Source: Accumulibacter sp. (GTDB taxonomy: Bacteria > Pseudomonadota > Gammaproteobacteria > Burkholderiales > Rhodocyclaceae). Taken from it: a stretch of 64,000 nt of DNA. The notes below the pieces were generated by a model. It was not told the origin of the DNA. It saw only the letters and a list, made by a program, of their open reading frames with translations, and searched no databases. The stretch's first letter is position 1, and each line of letters opens with the position of its first letter. Position numbers and translations under genes: made by a program. Shown here in pieces: positions 29,805 through 39,288 of the stretch. The stretch is from contig JACKLW010000008.1 in NCBI GenBank assembly GCA_024235715.1, positions 1 to 64,000 of the forward strand, given 5' to 3'.

Positions 29805-31268
29805 ATGCGTGTGCGATTGACGAGCTTTGCCTGGCGGCTGCTTGCCGCCGTTGCCTGCAGCGTCGGCGGTGCAGCGCTGGCCCTGCTGGTCGTTGGCGTG
29901 ATCTACCTGGAGAGCCGGCCGGACCTCGAGGTCTGGCATACGGCTGACCTCGACGAGGAGTTCACCGAGGCGTCCACGGTCGCGACCTTCGCGGACTACC
30001 TGGCGCTCGAGGAGCGCCTGTTCGCACAGTTGGACGAGCAGGTCTACGCCAGGCTGCCGGCGGACGAGCGGCGCCTGATCAATCGCTACAATCGCCACAG
30101 CCTGTCGGACCCACAGCGCCTGGCGCCGAACTGGAACCGCAGCTTCGAACTCGTCGCGGCGACGCCGAAGGCCGGCGTACTTCTCCTGCATGGCATGTCG
30201 GACTCGCCCTACAGCCTGCGCGCGCTTGGCCAGACGCTGAACGCTGCCGGTGCCACGGTCGTCGGGATGCGCATGCCGGGACACGGAACGGCGCCCTCGG
30301 GACTCGTCGAAATCCGCTGGCAGGACATGGCCGCTGCGGTGCGTCTGGGCATGCGCCATCTCGCCAGACAGCTTGGCGGGCGACCTCTGTACATCGTCGG
30401 TTACTCCACCGGCGCCGCCCTGGCGGTGAACTATGCGTTGAGCAGCCTCGATGACAAGGATCTCCCGACGGTCGACCGGATCGTCCTGCTGTCACCGGCG
30501 ATCGGGGTCAGCGGTGCCGCGGCGCTGGCCGTCTGGCAGGCCCGGCTCGGACGTCTGCTGGGCCTCGAAAAGCTCGCCTGGACTGCCATCCTTCCCGAGT
30601 ACGATCCCTACAAGTACGGCTCCTTTGCGGTGAATGCGGGCGACGTGGTGTACCGTCTGACGCTGCAGATCCAGCGTCGCCTGGACGCGCTCGACGGCAG
30701 TGGCAGGCTCGCGGACTTTCCACCCCTGCTGGCCTTTTCGTCGGTCGTGGACGCCACCGTCTCGGCGCCGGCCCTGGTCAGCAACCTCTTCGCCCGATTG
30801 CCGCTGGGCGATCACGAACTGGTGCTCTTCGACATCAACCGCATGGCCGAGATGGAACCGATCCTGAAATCGGATCCGGCCGGTGCGGTGCATGCCCTGC
30901 TGGAAAATCCCGTGCGGCCTTTTGCCCTGACGTTGGTGACCAACGAGAACGCCGGCAGCCGCAAGATGGTGATTCGCAGCGAGGGGCCCGGCGATTCGCC
31001 ACTCGAGGAATCGCCGCTCGGCCTTGCCTGGCCACACGATGTCTACTCGCTGGCGCATGTCGCCCTGCCGTTCGCGCCGGACGATCCGGTCTACGGCGGG
31101 CAGGCCGCGCGCGCCGGCAGCGGCATTCATCTTGGCGACCTGGCGCTGCGCGGCGAACGCGGCGTGTTGCAGATCCCGGCGGCGGACATGCTGCGCTTGC
31201 GCTGGAACCCTTTCTTTGCCTACGTCGAGACGCGCATTCTGGCGTTCACAGGACTGGGCGAGGACTGA
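29805..31268 (+). CDS. Membrane-anchored alpha/beta hydrolase
   Basis: About 487 aa with an N-terminal signal anchor (residues about 8-33). The hydrolase fold follows: LLLHGMSDSPYSLR (oxyanion loop), the nucleophile elbow GYSTG with Ser201, an acid near FSSVVDATVS, and the probable catalytic His in YSLAHVALPFAPDD. It resembles carboxylesterase- or lysophospholipase-like proteins. RBS GGAGGAGA supports the ATG at 29805, although a GTG directly in front is also in frame. The substrate is unknown. Confidence 0.8.
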   Translation: MRVRLTSFAWRLLAAVACSVGGAALALLVVGVIYLESRPDLEVWHTADLDEEFTEASTVATFADYLALEERLFAQLDEQVYARLPADERRLINRYNRHSLSDPQRLAPNWNRSFELVAATPKAGVLLLHGMSDSPYSLRALGQTLNAAGATVVGMRMPGHGTAPSGLVEIRWQDMAAAVRLGMRHLARQLGGRPLYIVGYSTGAALAVNYALSSLDDKDLPTVDRIVLLSPAIGVSGAAALAVWQARLGRLLGLEKLAWTAILPEYDPYKYGSFAVNAGDVVYRLTLQIQRRLDALDGSGRLADFPPLLAFSSVVDATVSAPALVSNLFARLPLGDHELVLFDINRMAEMEPILKSDPAGAVHALLENPVRPFALTLVTNENAGSRKMVIRSEGPGDSPLEESPLGLAWPHDVYSLAHVALPFAPDDPVYGGQAARAGSGIHLGDLALRGERGVLQIPAADMLRLRWNPFFAYVETRILAFTGLGED

Positions 31269-31576
31269 CGCTGGGCTTCCCGGCAACTTTCCTCGAAGTA
31301 ACGCAGAGGCAGGCGACCGGGCGCACGCACTGCCGCGTCAATGCCGGGCTCGGCGCCGGTCGGTGGCGGCCCGGTGGCGACAAACTGCGCTGCTTCCGTT
31401 CTTTCGCCGGATCCTGGTGGCTCGAAATGCCGGAAACGTTGTCGTACCCTTGGCCATCGTCGTGATAGAAGTCGACGATCCTGGCGGACAAATGCGGATG
31501 TGATAGGCTGGCCGGCACCAGGCGATACCCGGAGTCATCGCCTTCGGCGCGTTCTCAGCAAGGAGGGGGCCGGAAG
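31269..31576. other. Intergenic region ahead of the TIR-STAND operon
   Basis: A 308-base gap between the hydrolase gene and the TIR gene, which should contain the promoter of the TIR-STAND pair. No convincing -35/-10 pair, terminator or small gene was found. A strong AAGGAGG ribosome binding site ends the region at about 31559-31565. Confidence 0.5.
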
Positions 31577-32623
31577 ATGCCCATGGAACACAACGTGTTC
31601 ATCAGCTATGCGTGGGTGGACAACGAGGTCTATCCAGGCGCCGACAAGGGTTGGGTCAGCACCTTCGTCGACTGCCTGCGCAAGCACCTTGCCCACGAGT
31701 TGGGCCGCAGGGAGGAAGCCGAGCGCATATGGCTCGACTATGAGCAGATGCGCGGCAACGACAGCGTCACCCCGACGATCCGGGCGACCCTCCAGGCCTC
31801 GCGGACCCTGGTGCTCGTTCTGTCCACCGGCTATCTGGCATCGGCATGGTGTCAGCAGGAACTGGCGGTATTTCTGGAAAAGGTCGGCGAAGGCTCGGAT
31901 CGCATCTTCGTCGTCCAGATGTCGTCGGTGGAGCAGGAGCCCGAGGCGCTCGCCGATCTGGTGAAATACCGCTTCTGGTATCTGGACGACAGGCGCCGGC
32001 CAAGTACCCGCTGGTTCCCGCACATCGACCCCACCGACCGCGAGTATTCATTCGAGCAGCAGCGGCTTGCCCGGGATCTTGCCGACAAGCTGCGCGAGCT
32101 GCTGGCGGCCGGGGACCGGGATGCGGTTCCGCTGTCGGACGGCCCGACCCGCGCGGCGCTGACGACAGGGAAAACGCGTGCAGTCGCGACGCCAACGCCG
32201 GCGCCGGTCGGCGACCACTTCGTTCTGGTCAGCGGCGGTGAGAATGACCGTGACCTGATCTACCAGACCGCCAGGCGCCTGGAGGAAAACGAACTCGGGG
32301 TCGCCATTCCACTTTCTGCGATGGCCGATCAGGCTGGGATAAAGAGCTCGGTGCTGAGCCGCGATCTGCGCACCAAACTGAGTCTTTGTGACTCCGTGCT
32401 GATCGTCTATCGTAGTGGCCCGCTCGACCAGGTGAGCCAGTATCTGATCGAGTGCCTGAAGGCGGGGACCAGGGCAAGAAAGGGGCACGCCGCCCCGTCG
32501 ATCGATCTCTGTCAGACGCAGGAGGATCACCTGGCGCTGGGCCTGCACCCGGTGGGCATGCGCATCCACGTGGTCGGCAAGACGTCCGCCGACGACTGCG
32601 TCAAGCAGTTCCTGGCGAGATAG
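31577..32623 (+). CDS. TIR-domain protein with a second TIR-like C-terminal domain
   Basis: A 348-aa protein. Residues about 5-115 form a TIR domain: strand A NVFISYAWVD, the IWLDYEQMRGND (box-2-like) loop, and SAWCQQE with Glu95 at the catalytic position of TIR NADases. A linker (about 180-205) rich in Ala/Thr/Pro leads to a second Rossmann-like domain (about 210-345, HFVLVSGGENDRDLIYQTARRL), which looks TIR-like but lacks an obvious catalytic Glu. It lies 4 bases ahead of the STAND gene. Predicted role: NAD-consuming or signalling effector of a defence system. The activity is inferred, not shown. Confidence 0.85.
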   Translation: MPMEHNVFISYAWVDNEVYPGADKGWVSTFVDCLRKHLAHELGRREEAERIWLDYEQMRGNDSVTPTIRATLQASRTLVLVLSTGYLASAWCQQELAVFLEKVGEGSDRIFVVQMSSVEQEPEALADLVKYRFWYLDDRRRPSTRWFPHIDPTDREYSFEQQRLARDLADKLRELLAAGDRDAVPLSDGPTRAALTTGKTRAVATPTPAPVGDHFVLVSGGENDRDLIYQTARRLEENELGVAIPLSAMADQAGIKSSVLSRDLRTKLSLCDSVLIVYRSGPLDQVSQYLIECLKAGTRARKGHAAPSIDLCQTQEDHLALGLHPVGMRIHVVGKTSADDCVKQFLAR

Positions 32624-32627
32624 CCCG

Positions 32628-35600
32628 GTGATCGGTTGTCCATACCCGGGATTGCGCCCATTCGCCCGCGACGAGAGTTCGATCTTCTTCGGTCGTGAGG
32701 AGCAGGTCGATCAACTGCTCGACAAGCTGGCCGAGAACCACTTCATCGCCGTGCTCGGAATGTCCGGGTCGGGCAAGTCATCGCTGGTGCGCGCCGGCTT
32801 GCTGGCGGCACTGGACGGCGGCTTCATGGCCGGCGCCGGGGCCCGCTGGAGCGTGGCCGAGTTGCGGCCCGGAGACCGCCCCTTCAATCGCCTGGCCTCT
32901 TCACTGATCAGGGATACCGGCTGGCAGAACGCCCCTGGCGTGGCGCCGGTCGTCGATGACGACCCGCCTCGGGAAGCGGACAGCCGCCCCGCGGTCGCTG
33001 CGCCGCAGGCAGCTGCGGAGAGCGAGCCGGCAGCTGTCGATGTGGCGATCGTCGCGCTGGAACGGGAGCTGCGCCGGGGAAGCATGGCGCTCAATTGGCG
33101 GCTCGGCGTCTGTCCCCTGCCTGAGGGCACCCGGCTGTTGCTGCTGGTGGACCAGTTCGAGGAACTGTTCCGCTACCGGCGCACCGCGGATGCCGATGCG
33201 GCGGCCTTCGTCGCCCTGCTGCTGGGCGCTGCCGCGCATCCGAGCGTCTATGTGGTCATCACCATGCGCTCGGAATTCCTGGGCGACTGTGCTCTTTATC
33301 CCGAACTTCCGGAGGCCATCAATCGCGGCGTCTTCCTGACGCCGGCACTGAGTCCGGAGCAGACCGCCGACGCCATTCAGCTGCCGGCGCGCCTGCTCGG
33401 CGGAGAGGTCGAGGCGGACCTCGTTCGCCACCTGCTGCAGGAGGCGAAAGGGGAGCGGGATCAGTTGCCGCTGCTTCAACACGCGCTGACGCGGCTCTGG
33501 GACATGGACCCGGACGATCGCCGCCTGACCCTGGGCCGCCTGCGACAACTCGGCGGCCTGCGGCAGGCCCTCGAGGATCACGTCGAGGAAGCGTTCTCGG
33601 AGTTGAACGCGAAACAGCAGCGCATCGCGGAGATCCTTTTCCGCTCGCTCACCGAGCGCGGCCCCGAGGAACGGGACACCCGTCGCCCGGTGTCCGTCGG
33701 CGAGGTGGCCGATCTTGCCGAGGTGGAGGGCGCCGAGGTGGCCGCGATCGTCGAGGTGTTCCGCAGGCCCGGCCGTTGTTTCCTGATGCCGCCCGCAGGG
33801 GCAACCCTGGATCGGCTGGCCGTGATCGACATCGCCCACGAGGCCCTGATTCGTCAGTGGCGCCGGCTGCGTGACTGGACCGCCGATGAGGGCGGGCGGG
33901 CCGAACTGTACCAGCGCCTGGCGGCCGCTGCGGGCCGCTGGCAGCAGGGGCAGGGCGCCGTCTGGATCGATCCCGACCTGGAGTATGCGCTGCAGTGGCG
34001 GGATCGCACGCAGCCGAATCGCCACTGGGCCGCCCGCTATGGTGCCGACTTCTCGCTCGCCATGGCCTTCCTCGATGCCAGCCACGAGCAGCGCGAGGCG
34101 CGACGCCGGGAGCGTGCCGCACAACGGGTCCGGGCGCTGCGCCGGGCAAGGACCAGCGCACTGCTTGCCTCGCTCGGGCTGCTGATCGTTGCCGGCATCG
34201 CCGCATGGGGCTGGTTTGAACGCCAGCACGCCCTGGCGACAGAGCAGCTGCGGACACTTGAACTTTTCGATTCCGGACTGACGCACTCGGCACTTCTGTC
34301 GCGCATCGAAGACTACGCGGCGGCCAAGCAGATCCTGGCAACGACCTTCGATCTGGACCGGCAGATTCCGCAACCGCGGCGCATGGCGCGTGACCTGCTG
34401 CTTGCCTACACGCAGATCCTCGGCGCCGCGCCCGCACAGACCTACGAGGGTCCCGGGCCGCCCTTGTCGCAGGCGGTCGTCAGTCCGGACGGCAGCCTGG
34501 TCGCAGCCTGTGGCGAGCGCGGAACCCTGGTGCTGTTCGCTGCCGAAAGCGGCGCAATGGTTTATCGAATCGAGGGTCACGATCCCCGCCATCAGCTCCG
34601 GGATTGTGTGTTTCATCCCGGCGGCGACTGGCTGGCCAGCGCTGGCGATGACGGTCGGATCATGCTCTGGTCGCTGCCGGGGGAAGCGAAGGGACCGCTG
34701 CCCGCGCGGCAGTGGCAGGCACCCGCCGAGGTAATGGCGCTGGCCGTCAGCCCCGACGGACGCCTGCTTGCCAGCGGCGGGGTCGACAAGGCAGTCACAC
34801 TCTGGGATCCGCGCAGCGGCAAGCCGCTGCGCATCCTCGAGGGGCACAGCGACCGCATATCCGAAGTCACGGGACTGGCCTTTTCTCCGGATGGCAAGCT
34901 GCTTGCCAGCGCCAGTCATGACGGTACGGCCCGCCTGTGGGATCTGGCAAGCGCCAGGGAGATTGCCAGGTTCGAGGCGCACCGGGCGGCAGTGAAGAGC
35001 GTTGCCTTCAGCGACGACAGCCGGCTGCTGGCGACCGGCGGTGACGACAAACGGGTGATCCTGTGGGACATCGAACGGCGGACGGCGCTGCGGGTCTTTT
35101 CCGGGCACGGCAACATGATCTATGGCCTCGCCTTCGCAAAGCGGTCGGATGAGGCGAATGCGGCGCCTCTGCTGATCGCCGGCGGCTTCGACCGCAGCTT
35201 GCGGGTCTGGGACACCGACAGCGGTGTGACCGTGCGTCTGCTGCAGGGACATACCGCCGCGGTCAATGGCATCGAGATTCGCGATGGCAGGCTGTACAGT
35301 GCGAGCAGCGACGGCACGGTCCGCCGCTGGGATCTGTCGCTTCCGGGCCAGCGGCTGCTCGCTGTCGGCGGAGAACCGGCGTCGGCCGCCATCTCGCCGG
35401 ATGGCCGTCTGGTGGCCGTGGGTTTTGCCGCCGGTGACCTGCACCTCTATTCGCTGCCCGATCTGTCCCTGCTGCACATGGAGGCGAAAGCGCACGGCGA
35501 GGACCTGCAGCGACTGGCGTTCTCCAGCGACGGGTCGCTGCTGGCGAGTGGCGGCTTCGATGGCATCGCGCGCCTCTGGCGAATCGTTCCGGGCGGGGGG

Positions 35601-36278
35601 CTGCAACTCTCGCAGACCCTGCGCGGCCATACAGACGCCATACACGCGGTGGCTTTCTCGCCGGACGGCCGCCTCCTGGCGACCGCCGGTTACGACGGGC
35701 GCATCGGTCTGTTCGATACCGCGAGTGGCGCGGGCAGATTCATCCAGTCCACCCGCGGGCAGGTCTTGTCGATCGCCTTCGATCCGTCAGGCACGCGCCT
35801 CTACAGTGCTGATCGCGACGACGGCAGCATCCGGGAATGGGATATCGCAGGGCAGCCGCCGGCGCTGCTGCGGGCGATTCCGGCTGCCCGGGATCTCCTG
35901 CTCTGGGCCGAGCTGAATCAGGCGGGCAGTGAGATCGCCGCGGTCGGCAGGGACTACACCGTGGCCATTCTCGCGACCGGTGACGGCCAGGTGCAGAAGG
36001 TCCTGCCGCGTCACGAGAATGCCGTCTTCAAGGCGCGATTCCTGCCCGGGAACGGGCCGCTCGCCACCGTCAGCGTCGATGCCACGGTGCGCTTCTGGGA
36101 TCTGCAGACGAACAGCGAGCTGTTCGCGCTGCATCTCCCGACCAACCAGGGTTTGCCGACCCCGCTCTGGGATTTCGACCTGCGCTGCACGCCGACTGGC
36201 TGCTGGCTTGCCGTGCCGCTGACCCGTGGGAAGCTGGCGCTCTACGATTTCGGCAGCCTGGGCGGGCAGGATCGTTGA
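32628..36278 (+). CDS. STAND-type NTPase with transmembrane segment and about 14 WD40 repeats
   Basis: A 1216-aa protein. The nSTAND1-type NTPase begins PYPGLRPFARDESSIFFGREEQ, with Walker A GMSGSGKSS (about residues 44-52) and Walker B LLLLVDQFEELF (about 170-181). A helical region with FSELNAKQQRIAEILF follows. A hydrophobic segment at about 509-530 may be a membrane anchor. From about residue 608 to the end there are about 14 WD40 repeats (SPDGRLLASGGVDKAVTLWD and kin), enough for two seven-bladed propellers. Such proteins act as sensors that assemble on a trigger and activate a partner effector; here that is likely the TIR protein. GTG start. Confidence 0.93.
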   Translation: MIGCPYPGLRPFARDESSIFFGREEQVDQLLDKLAENHFIAVLGMSGSGKSSLVRAGLLAALDGGFMAGAGARWSVAELRPGDRPFNRLASSLIRDTGWQNAPGVAPVVDDDPPREADSRPAVAAPQAAAESEPAAVDVAIVALERELRRGSMALNWRLGVCPLPEGTRLLLLVDQFEELFRYRRTADADAAAFVALLLGAAAHPSVYVVITMRSEFLGDCALYPELPEAINRGVFLTPALSPEQTADAIQLPARLLGGEVEADLVRHLLQEAKGERDQLPLLQHALTRLWDMDPDDRRLTLGRLRQLGGLRQALEDHVEEAFSELNAKQQRIAEILFRSLTERGPEERDTRRPVSVGEVADLAEVEGAEVAAIVEVFRRPGRCFLMPPAGATLDRLAVIDIAHEALIRQWRRLRDWTADEGGRAELYQRLAAAAGRWQQGQGAVWIDPDLEYALQWRDRTQPNRHWAARYGADFSLAMAFLDASHEQREARRRERAAQRVRALRRARTSALLASLGLLIVAGIAAWGWFERQHALATEQLRTLELFDSGLTHSALLSRIEDYAAAKQILATTFDLDRQIPQPRRMARDLLLAYTQILGAAPAQTYEGPGPPLSQAVVSPDGSLVAACGERGTLVLFAAESGAMVYRIEGHDPRHQLRDCVFHPGGDWLASAGDDGRIMLWSLPGEAKGPLPARQWQAPAEVMALAVSPDGRLLASGGVDKAVTLWDPRSGKPLRILEGHSDRISEVTGLAFSPDGKLLASASHDGTARLWDLASAREIARFEAHRAAVKSVAFSDDSRLLATGGDDKRVILWDIERRTALRVFSGHGNMIYGLAFAKRSDEANAAPLLIAGGFDRSLRVWDTDSGVTVRLLQGHTAAVNGIEIRDGRLYSASSDGTVRRWDLSLPGQRLLAVGGEPASAAISPDGRLVAVGFAAGDLHLYSLPDLSLLHMEAKAHGEDLQRLAFSSDGSLLASGGFDGIARLWRIVPGGGLQLSQTLRGHTDAIHAVAFSPDGRLLATAGYDGRIGLFDTASGAGRFIQSTRGQVLSIAFDPSGTRLYSADRDDGSIREWDIAGQPPALLRAIPAARDLLLWAELNQAGSEIAAVGRDYTVAILATGDGQVQKVLPRHENAVFKARFLPGNGPLATVSVDATVRFWDLQTNSELFALHLPTNQGLPTPLWDFDLRCTPTGCWLAVPLTRGKLALYDFGSLGGQDR

Positions 36279-36321
36279 ACACGCATGCGCCTGGAAGTGG
36301 ACGGCGCTTGCCGTCGACCAA

Positions 36322-36987
36322 TCAGGGGACCCTGATCGTGATTCTCTCCGACATCACCGGCGGCGTGTGCGGGATGTGCTTGTCGTCTCCCAGCAGCAGC
36401 TGCAAAGTGTGCGTCCCGCTGGGCAGGGTCAGCTGGTACTCGGTCTGACCGCGTCCGAAGTGCACGTGGTTGTCGTCGTTGGGAATCTGCGCATCGAGCG
36501 GCGGCAGGTCGGTGTCGATCAACAGGTGGTGGTGGCCCGTGTACTCCTTTTCCACGCTGGCCGGTGCGACACCCATGCCATGCAGGCCGAAGACGACCAC
36601 GAAATCGCCGCCCGGGATGACCTCGCCATTGGTCGGCCAGACGATATACGAGAAGGCGCCCTCCGGAGCGGGGGTGGGACCGCCGGTCGGCGTCGTCCTG
36701 TCGGCCGGAGACGCCTGCGAAGCGTCCGCCGCCAGCAGGTCGCTGTATACAAAGCCCATCTGGCCGCTGTCCAGTCGCACCTGGTGCCAGTTGCCACCGG
36801 CCGCACTGCCGACGACACGTATCCGCTGGCCCTTGTTCAGGTAACCAATCCTGTGCGAGTTGGTCGTCGGCGCCGCCCTGACGTTCGAGTTGGTGAGCGC
36901 CGTGTAGTCGCCGGGTTCTCCCTGTGCGAGCCCGCTGAATGCGCCAAGCAGAAATGACGAAATGGCGATGGGTGAATATCTGATCAT
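36322..36987 (-). CDS. Exported SH3-domain and DUF4399 protein
   Basis: A 221-aa secreted protein. A signal peptide ends near AQGEPG (residue about 23). Residues about 25-80 form a bacterial SH3 domain (NVRAAPTTNSHRIGYLNKGQRIRVVG), and about 105-221 a DUF4399 domain with the His-rich YTGHHHLLIDTDLP and NHVHFGRGQTEY motifs, which could bind metal. The start at 36987 has GGAGAGG just upstream. It lies 78 bases downstream of the formylglycine-generating-enzyme-like gene on the same strand and converges on the STAND gene. Function is unknown. Confidence 0.82.
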   Translation of the reverse strand: MIRYSPIAISSFLLGAFSGLAQGEPGDYTALTNSNVRAAPTTNSHRIGYLNKGQRIRVVGSAAGGNWHQVRLDSGQMGFVYSDLLAADASQASPADRTTPTGGPTPAPEGAFSYIVWPTNGEVIPGGDFVVVFGLHGMGVAPASVEKEYTGHHHLLIDTDLPPLDAQIPNDDNHVHFGRGQTEYQLTLPSGTHTLQLLLGDDKHIPHTPPVMSERITIRVP

Positions 36988-37065
36988 TCGACCTCTCCTC
37001 ATGTGGTGATGCAAAGCCCGTTCCGGTCGAGCCCGGCGGTGGCACAAGCGACAGGCAGCATCCGC

Positions 37066-39288
37066 CTAGCGGGCGGCGCTGCACTGGAAGACCGCGAATT
37101 CTATTCGCCGGTCGAGTTCGTCCCTCGCGTCTCCCGTCCTGCTGCCGACGAGGTTTTCGTCCGCGCCTTTGCCTGCGGCAATGGTTCTCCTGGCGAGATC
37201 GGGCGCCAGCCCGTCCAAGCGCTGTTTGATGTACTCGGCCCGCCGTGCCGCCAGCCTCTGGTTGAGCGCCTTGGGCCCGATGACGTCGGTGTGCCCTATG
37301 ATTTCCAGGCAAATGCCCCGGCGTGTGCTTTCCCTGGCGATCTGAGCCAGCCACAGTTCATGGGGCGCTGCATCCTTCGAGCCGGTCTGGAGCGCTGCCG
37401 ATCCCGGCTGGAACGGAAACTTGATTGCCAGGCGCGAACTGTTCAGCCCGAAATCGACGATCTTCGCGATGGCGTCGACCGTTTGCTCCTTCGCTCCCGT
37501 TTTCCAGCTGCTCAGGTAGAGTCCGATGTACGTGCGCAGCTGGTCGCCGCCCGCGGTTCGCGAAGCGCTCGCGAAGAGATTCCGGGATCTTTCGTATTGC
37601 CCTTTCTCGTAGGCGTCGACCGCTTCATTGATCAGCGCCGCAGCCTTGATCTGCTGCAGGTACACGGGATCTATCGGATCACCCGGTTTGGTCGTCTGGC
37701 AGGTGCGTATGTAGGCCTGGGTGGGCGGATCGGCGATCCAGACGGGGCTGTCCTGGAAGAACTTCGTCGGCGTGATATCCACGCCCGAAGGCTGAGCGAA
37801 CTCCTTGGCATTGGCCGCGACCTTTCCCGCCTTCAGGTCGAGCAGAACCAGACAGACGCGGAACGCTTCTCTGGTGCCGCTGGTCTCTCGCTGCTTATTG
37901 ACGCCGGTAAACGTGCCAACGACCGCGAACCGTGCCGTGGAGGCGTTGGACGGCGTGAACTCCTCGACAGCGAAGGCAGGGTGATTGCGCCGGGCCACTT
38001 CGACGATCACCGATTCCATGCGCCGCGTCGCGGCAGATTCGGCTCCGGACAGGCCATCGATCAGCGGGTCAACGATGAATGCCTGTGCGCCGGATGCTGA
38101 TTTCGGGGTATTGGAGAACACCGTGTTCGCGGCCTTCATGACCGCCGACTCGAATGCAGGGTCGCCGCTCGCCGTCGCCGCAGGGGCTTCGACAGGCCTG
38201 ACGACGCGAAAGCCATTCACATAGTAGCGCACGTCGCGATCGTAACGGCTGCGGCGGGACGAGCGCATGTACTCGTGATCCAGCGCCCAACTCCCGCCAC
38301 GCAGGACGCGCGACAGGCAGTCTCCGCGCAGCCACGCTTTGCCATCCGCCGGCGCGCCGCGATAGGAGGGATTCCAGCAGTCCTCTGTCCACTCCCAGAC
38401 GTTGCCGTGCATATCGTGGAGTCCGAAGGCATTGGCGGCGAAAGAGCCGGCCGGGGACGCCTCCCTGCCGCCGAAGGGACTGCCGCAATCGCTGCAATTC
38501 GCGCGTCCGGCGCCTTTTTCATTTCCCCACCAGTAGTTCGACCGGCTGCCGGCGCGCGCCGCGTATTCCCACTCCGCCTCACTGGGCAGGCGGTAATCCC
38601 GGGCCGTCTTTTCCCGTAGCCACTTCAAGTAGTCCTGGGCGTCGTTCCAGCTGACATTGGCCATCGGCAGCCTGCCATCGCTCCCCGGTTCGGGACTGTG
38701 CCTGCAGCCGCCCTCCTTGAGGCAGGCATCCCACTGCGCAACCGTGATCTCGTGCGTGCCGATAGCGAAAGCGCCCGGGATGCTCACTCGGTGCGAGGGC
38801 TTCTCTTCGGGCCGGTTGCGATCAGACCCCATCTCGAAACTGCCGGGCGGGACCACCACCATTTCGGGACAGAGCTCGCAGTCCCGGAAGCTGTCTCCGG
38901 CTTGCAGGCGGTCGGCCGCGGTCGTTGCCTTCGTCGCCGTCGTAGCGCCTTCCTTCGCCCCTGTCGCGCCAGATGCGCTTGCGGGCGCCTGCGTGGCGGC
39001 AATGGCTTCCGTTCCTTCGCCAGACGGGCCCAGCAGCGCCTTTATCCGCAGTCTCGCGAGCGCGGAGAAGCGGCCGTTGGGATAGGCGCCGAGGTAGGCC
39101 CGGAGTTCGTCCGCGTTCTGCGTGTCCCTGACGCTTTCCCAGAACACGAGCTCGGCCCGGAGCGAGGCGTCATTCTTCGCCGTAGCGGGTTTCAAGGGTT
39201 CGGCGAGAGGCGCCGTCGAGCAGGTGCTGGCGACGGCGATTAGCGCGGCGACCGAAAGTTCGCGAAGTGAAGAGCGATCAAAAAGCAT
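37066..39288 (-). CDS. Formylglycine-generating-enzyme-like/OmpA multidomain exported protein
   Basis: A 740-aa protein. A hydrophobic N-terminal export segment carries CSTAP, possibly a lipobox. Residues about 135-365 are a formylglycine-generating-enzyme (FGE/SUMF1) fold: GSFEMGSDRNRPEEKPSHRVS, YRLPSEAEWEYAARAGS, HGNVWEWTEDCW, RVLRGGSW, GFRVVR. Residues about 380-510 resemble LpoB/CsgG-type periplasmic proteins, then come short TPR-like helices, and residues about 626-740 are an OmpA-like peptidoglycan-binding domain (IIGHTDVIGPKALNQRLAARRAEYIKQRL). Whether it makes formylglycine or is a binding version is open. It is divergent from ubiD. Confidence 0.88.
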   Translation of the reverse strand: MLFDRSSLRELSVAALIAVASTCSTAPLAEPLKPATAKNDASLRAELVFWESVRDTQNADELRAYLGAYPNGRFSALARLRIKALLGPSGEGTEAIAATQAPASASGATGAKEGATTATKATTAADRLQAGDSFRDCELCPEMVVVPPGSFEMGSDRNRPEEKPSHRVSIPGAFAIGTHEITVAQWDACLKEGGCRHSPEPGSDGRLPMANVSWNDAQDYLKWLREKTARDYRLPSEAEWEYAARAGSRSNYWWGNEKGAGRANCSDCGSPFGGREASPAGSFAANAFGLHDMHGNVWEWTEDCWNPSYRGAPADGKAWLRGDCLSRVLRGGSWALDHEYMRSSRRSRYDRDVRYYVNGFRVVRPVEAPAATASGDPAFESAVMKAANTVFSNTPKSASGAQAFIVDPLIDGLSGAESAATRRMESVIVEVARRNHPAFAVEEFTPSNASTARFAVVGTFTGVNKQRETSGTREAFRVCLVLLDLKAGKVAANAKEFAQPSGVDITPTKFFQDSPVWIADPPTQAYIRTCQTTKPGDPIDPVYLQQIKAAALINEAVDAYEKGQYERSRNLFASASRTAGGDQLRTYIGLYLSSWKTGAKEQTVDAIAKIVDFGLNSSRLAIKFPFQPGSAALQTGSKDAAPHELWLAQIARESTRRGICLEIIGHTDVIGPKALNQRLAARRAEYIKQRLDGLAPDLARRTIAAGKGADENLVGSRTGDARDELDRRIEFAVFQCSAAR

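Noticed and set aside
32901-35645. A 914-codon minus-strand open frame
   Set aside because: It is antisense to the STAND-WD40 gene and shows no recognisable domain; the WD40 periodicity on the other strand explains its length.
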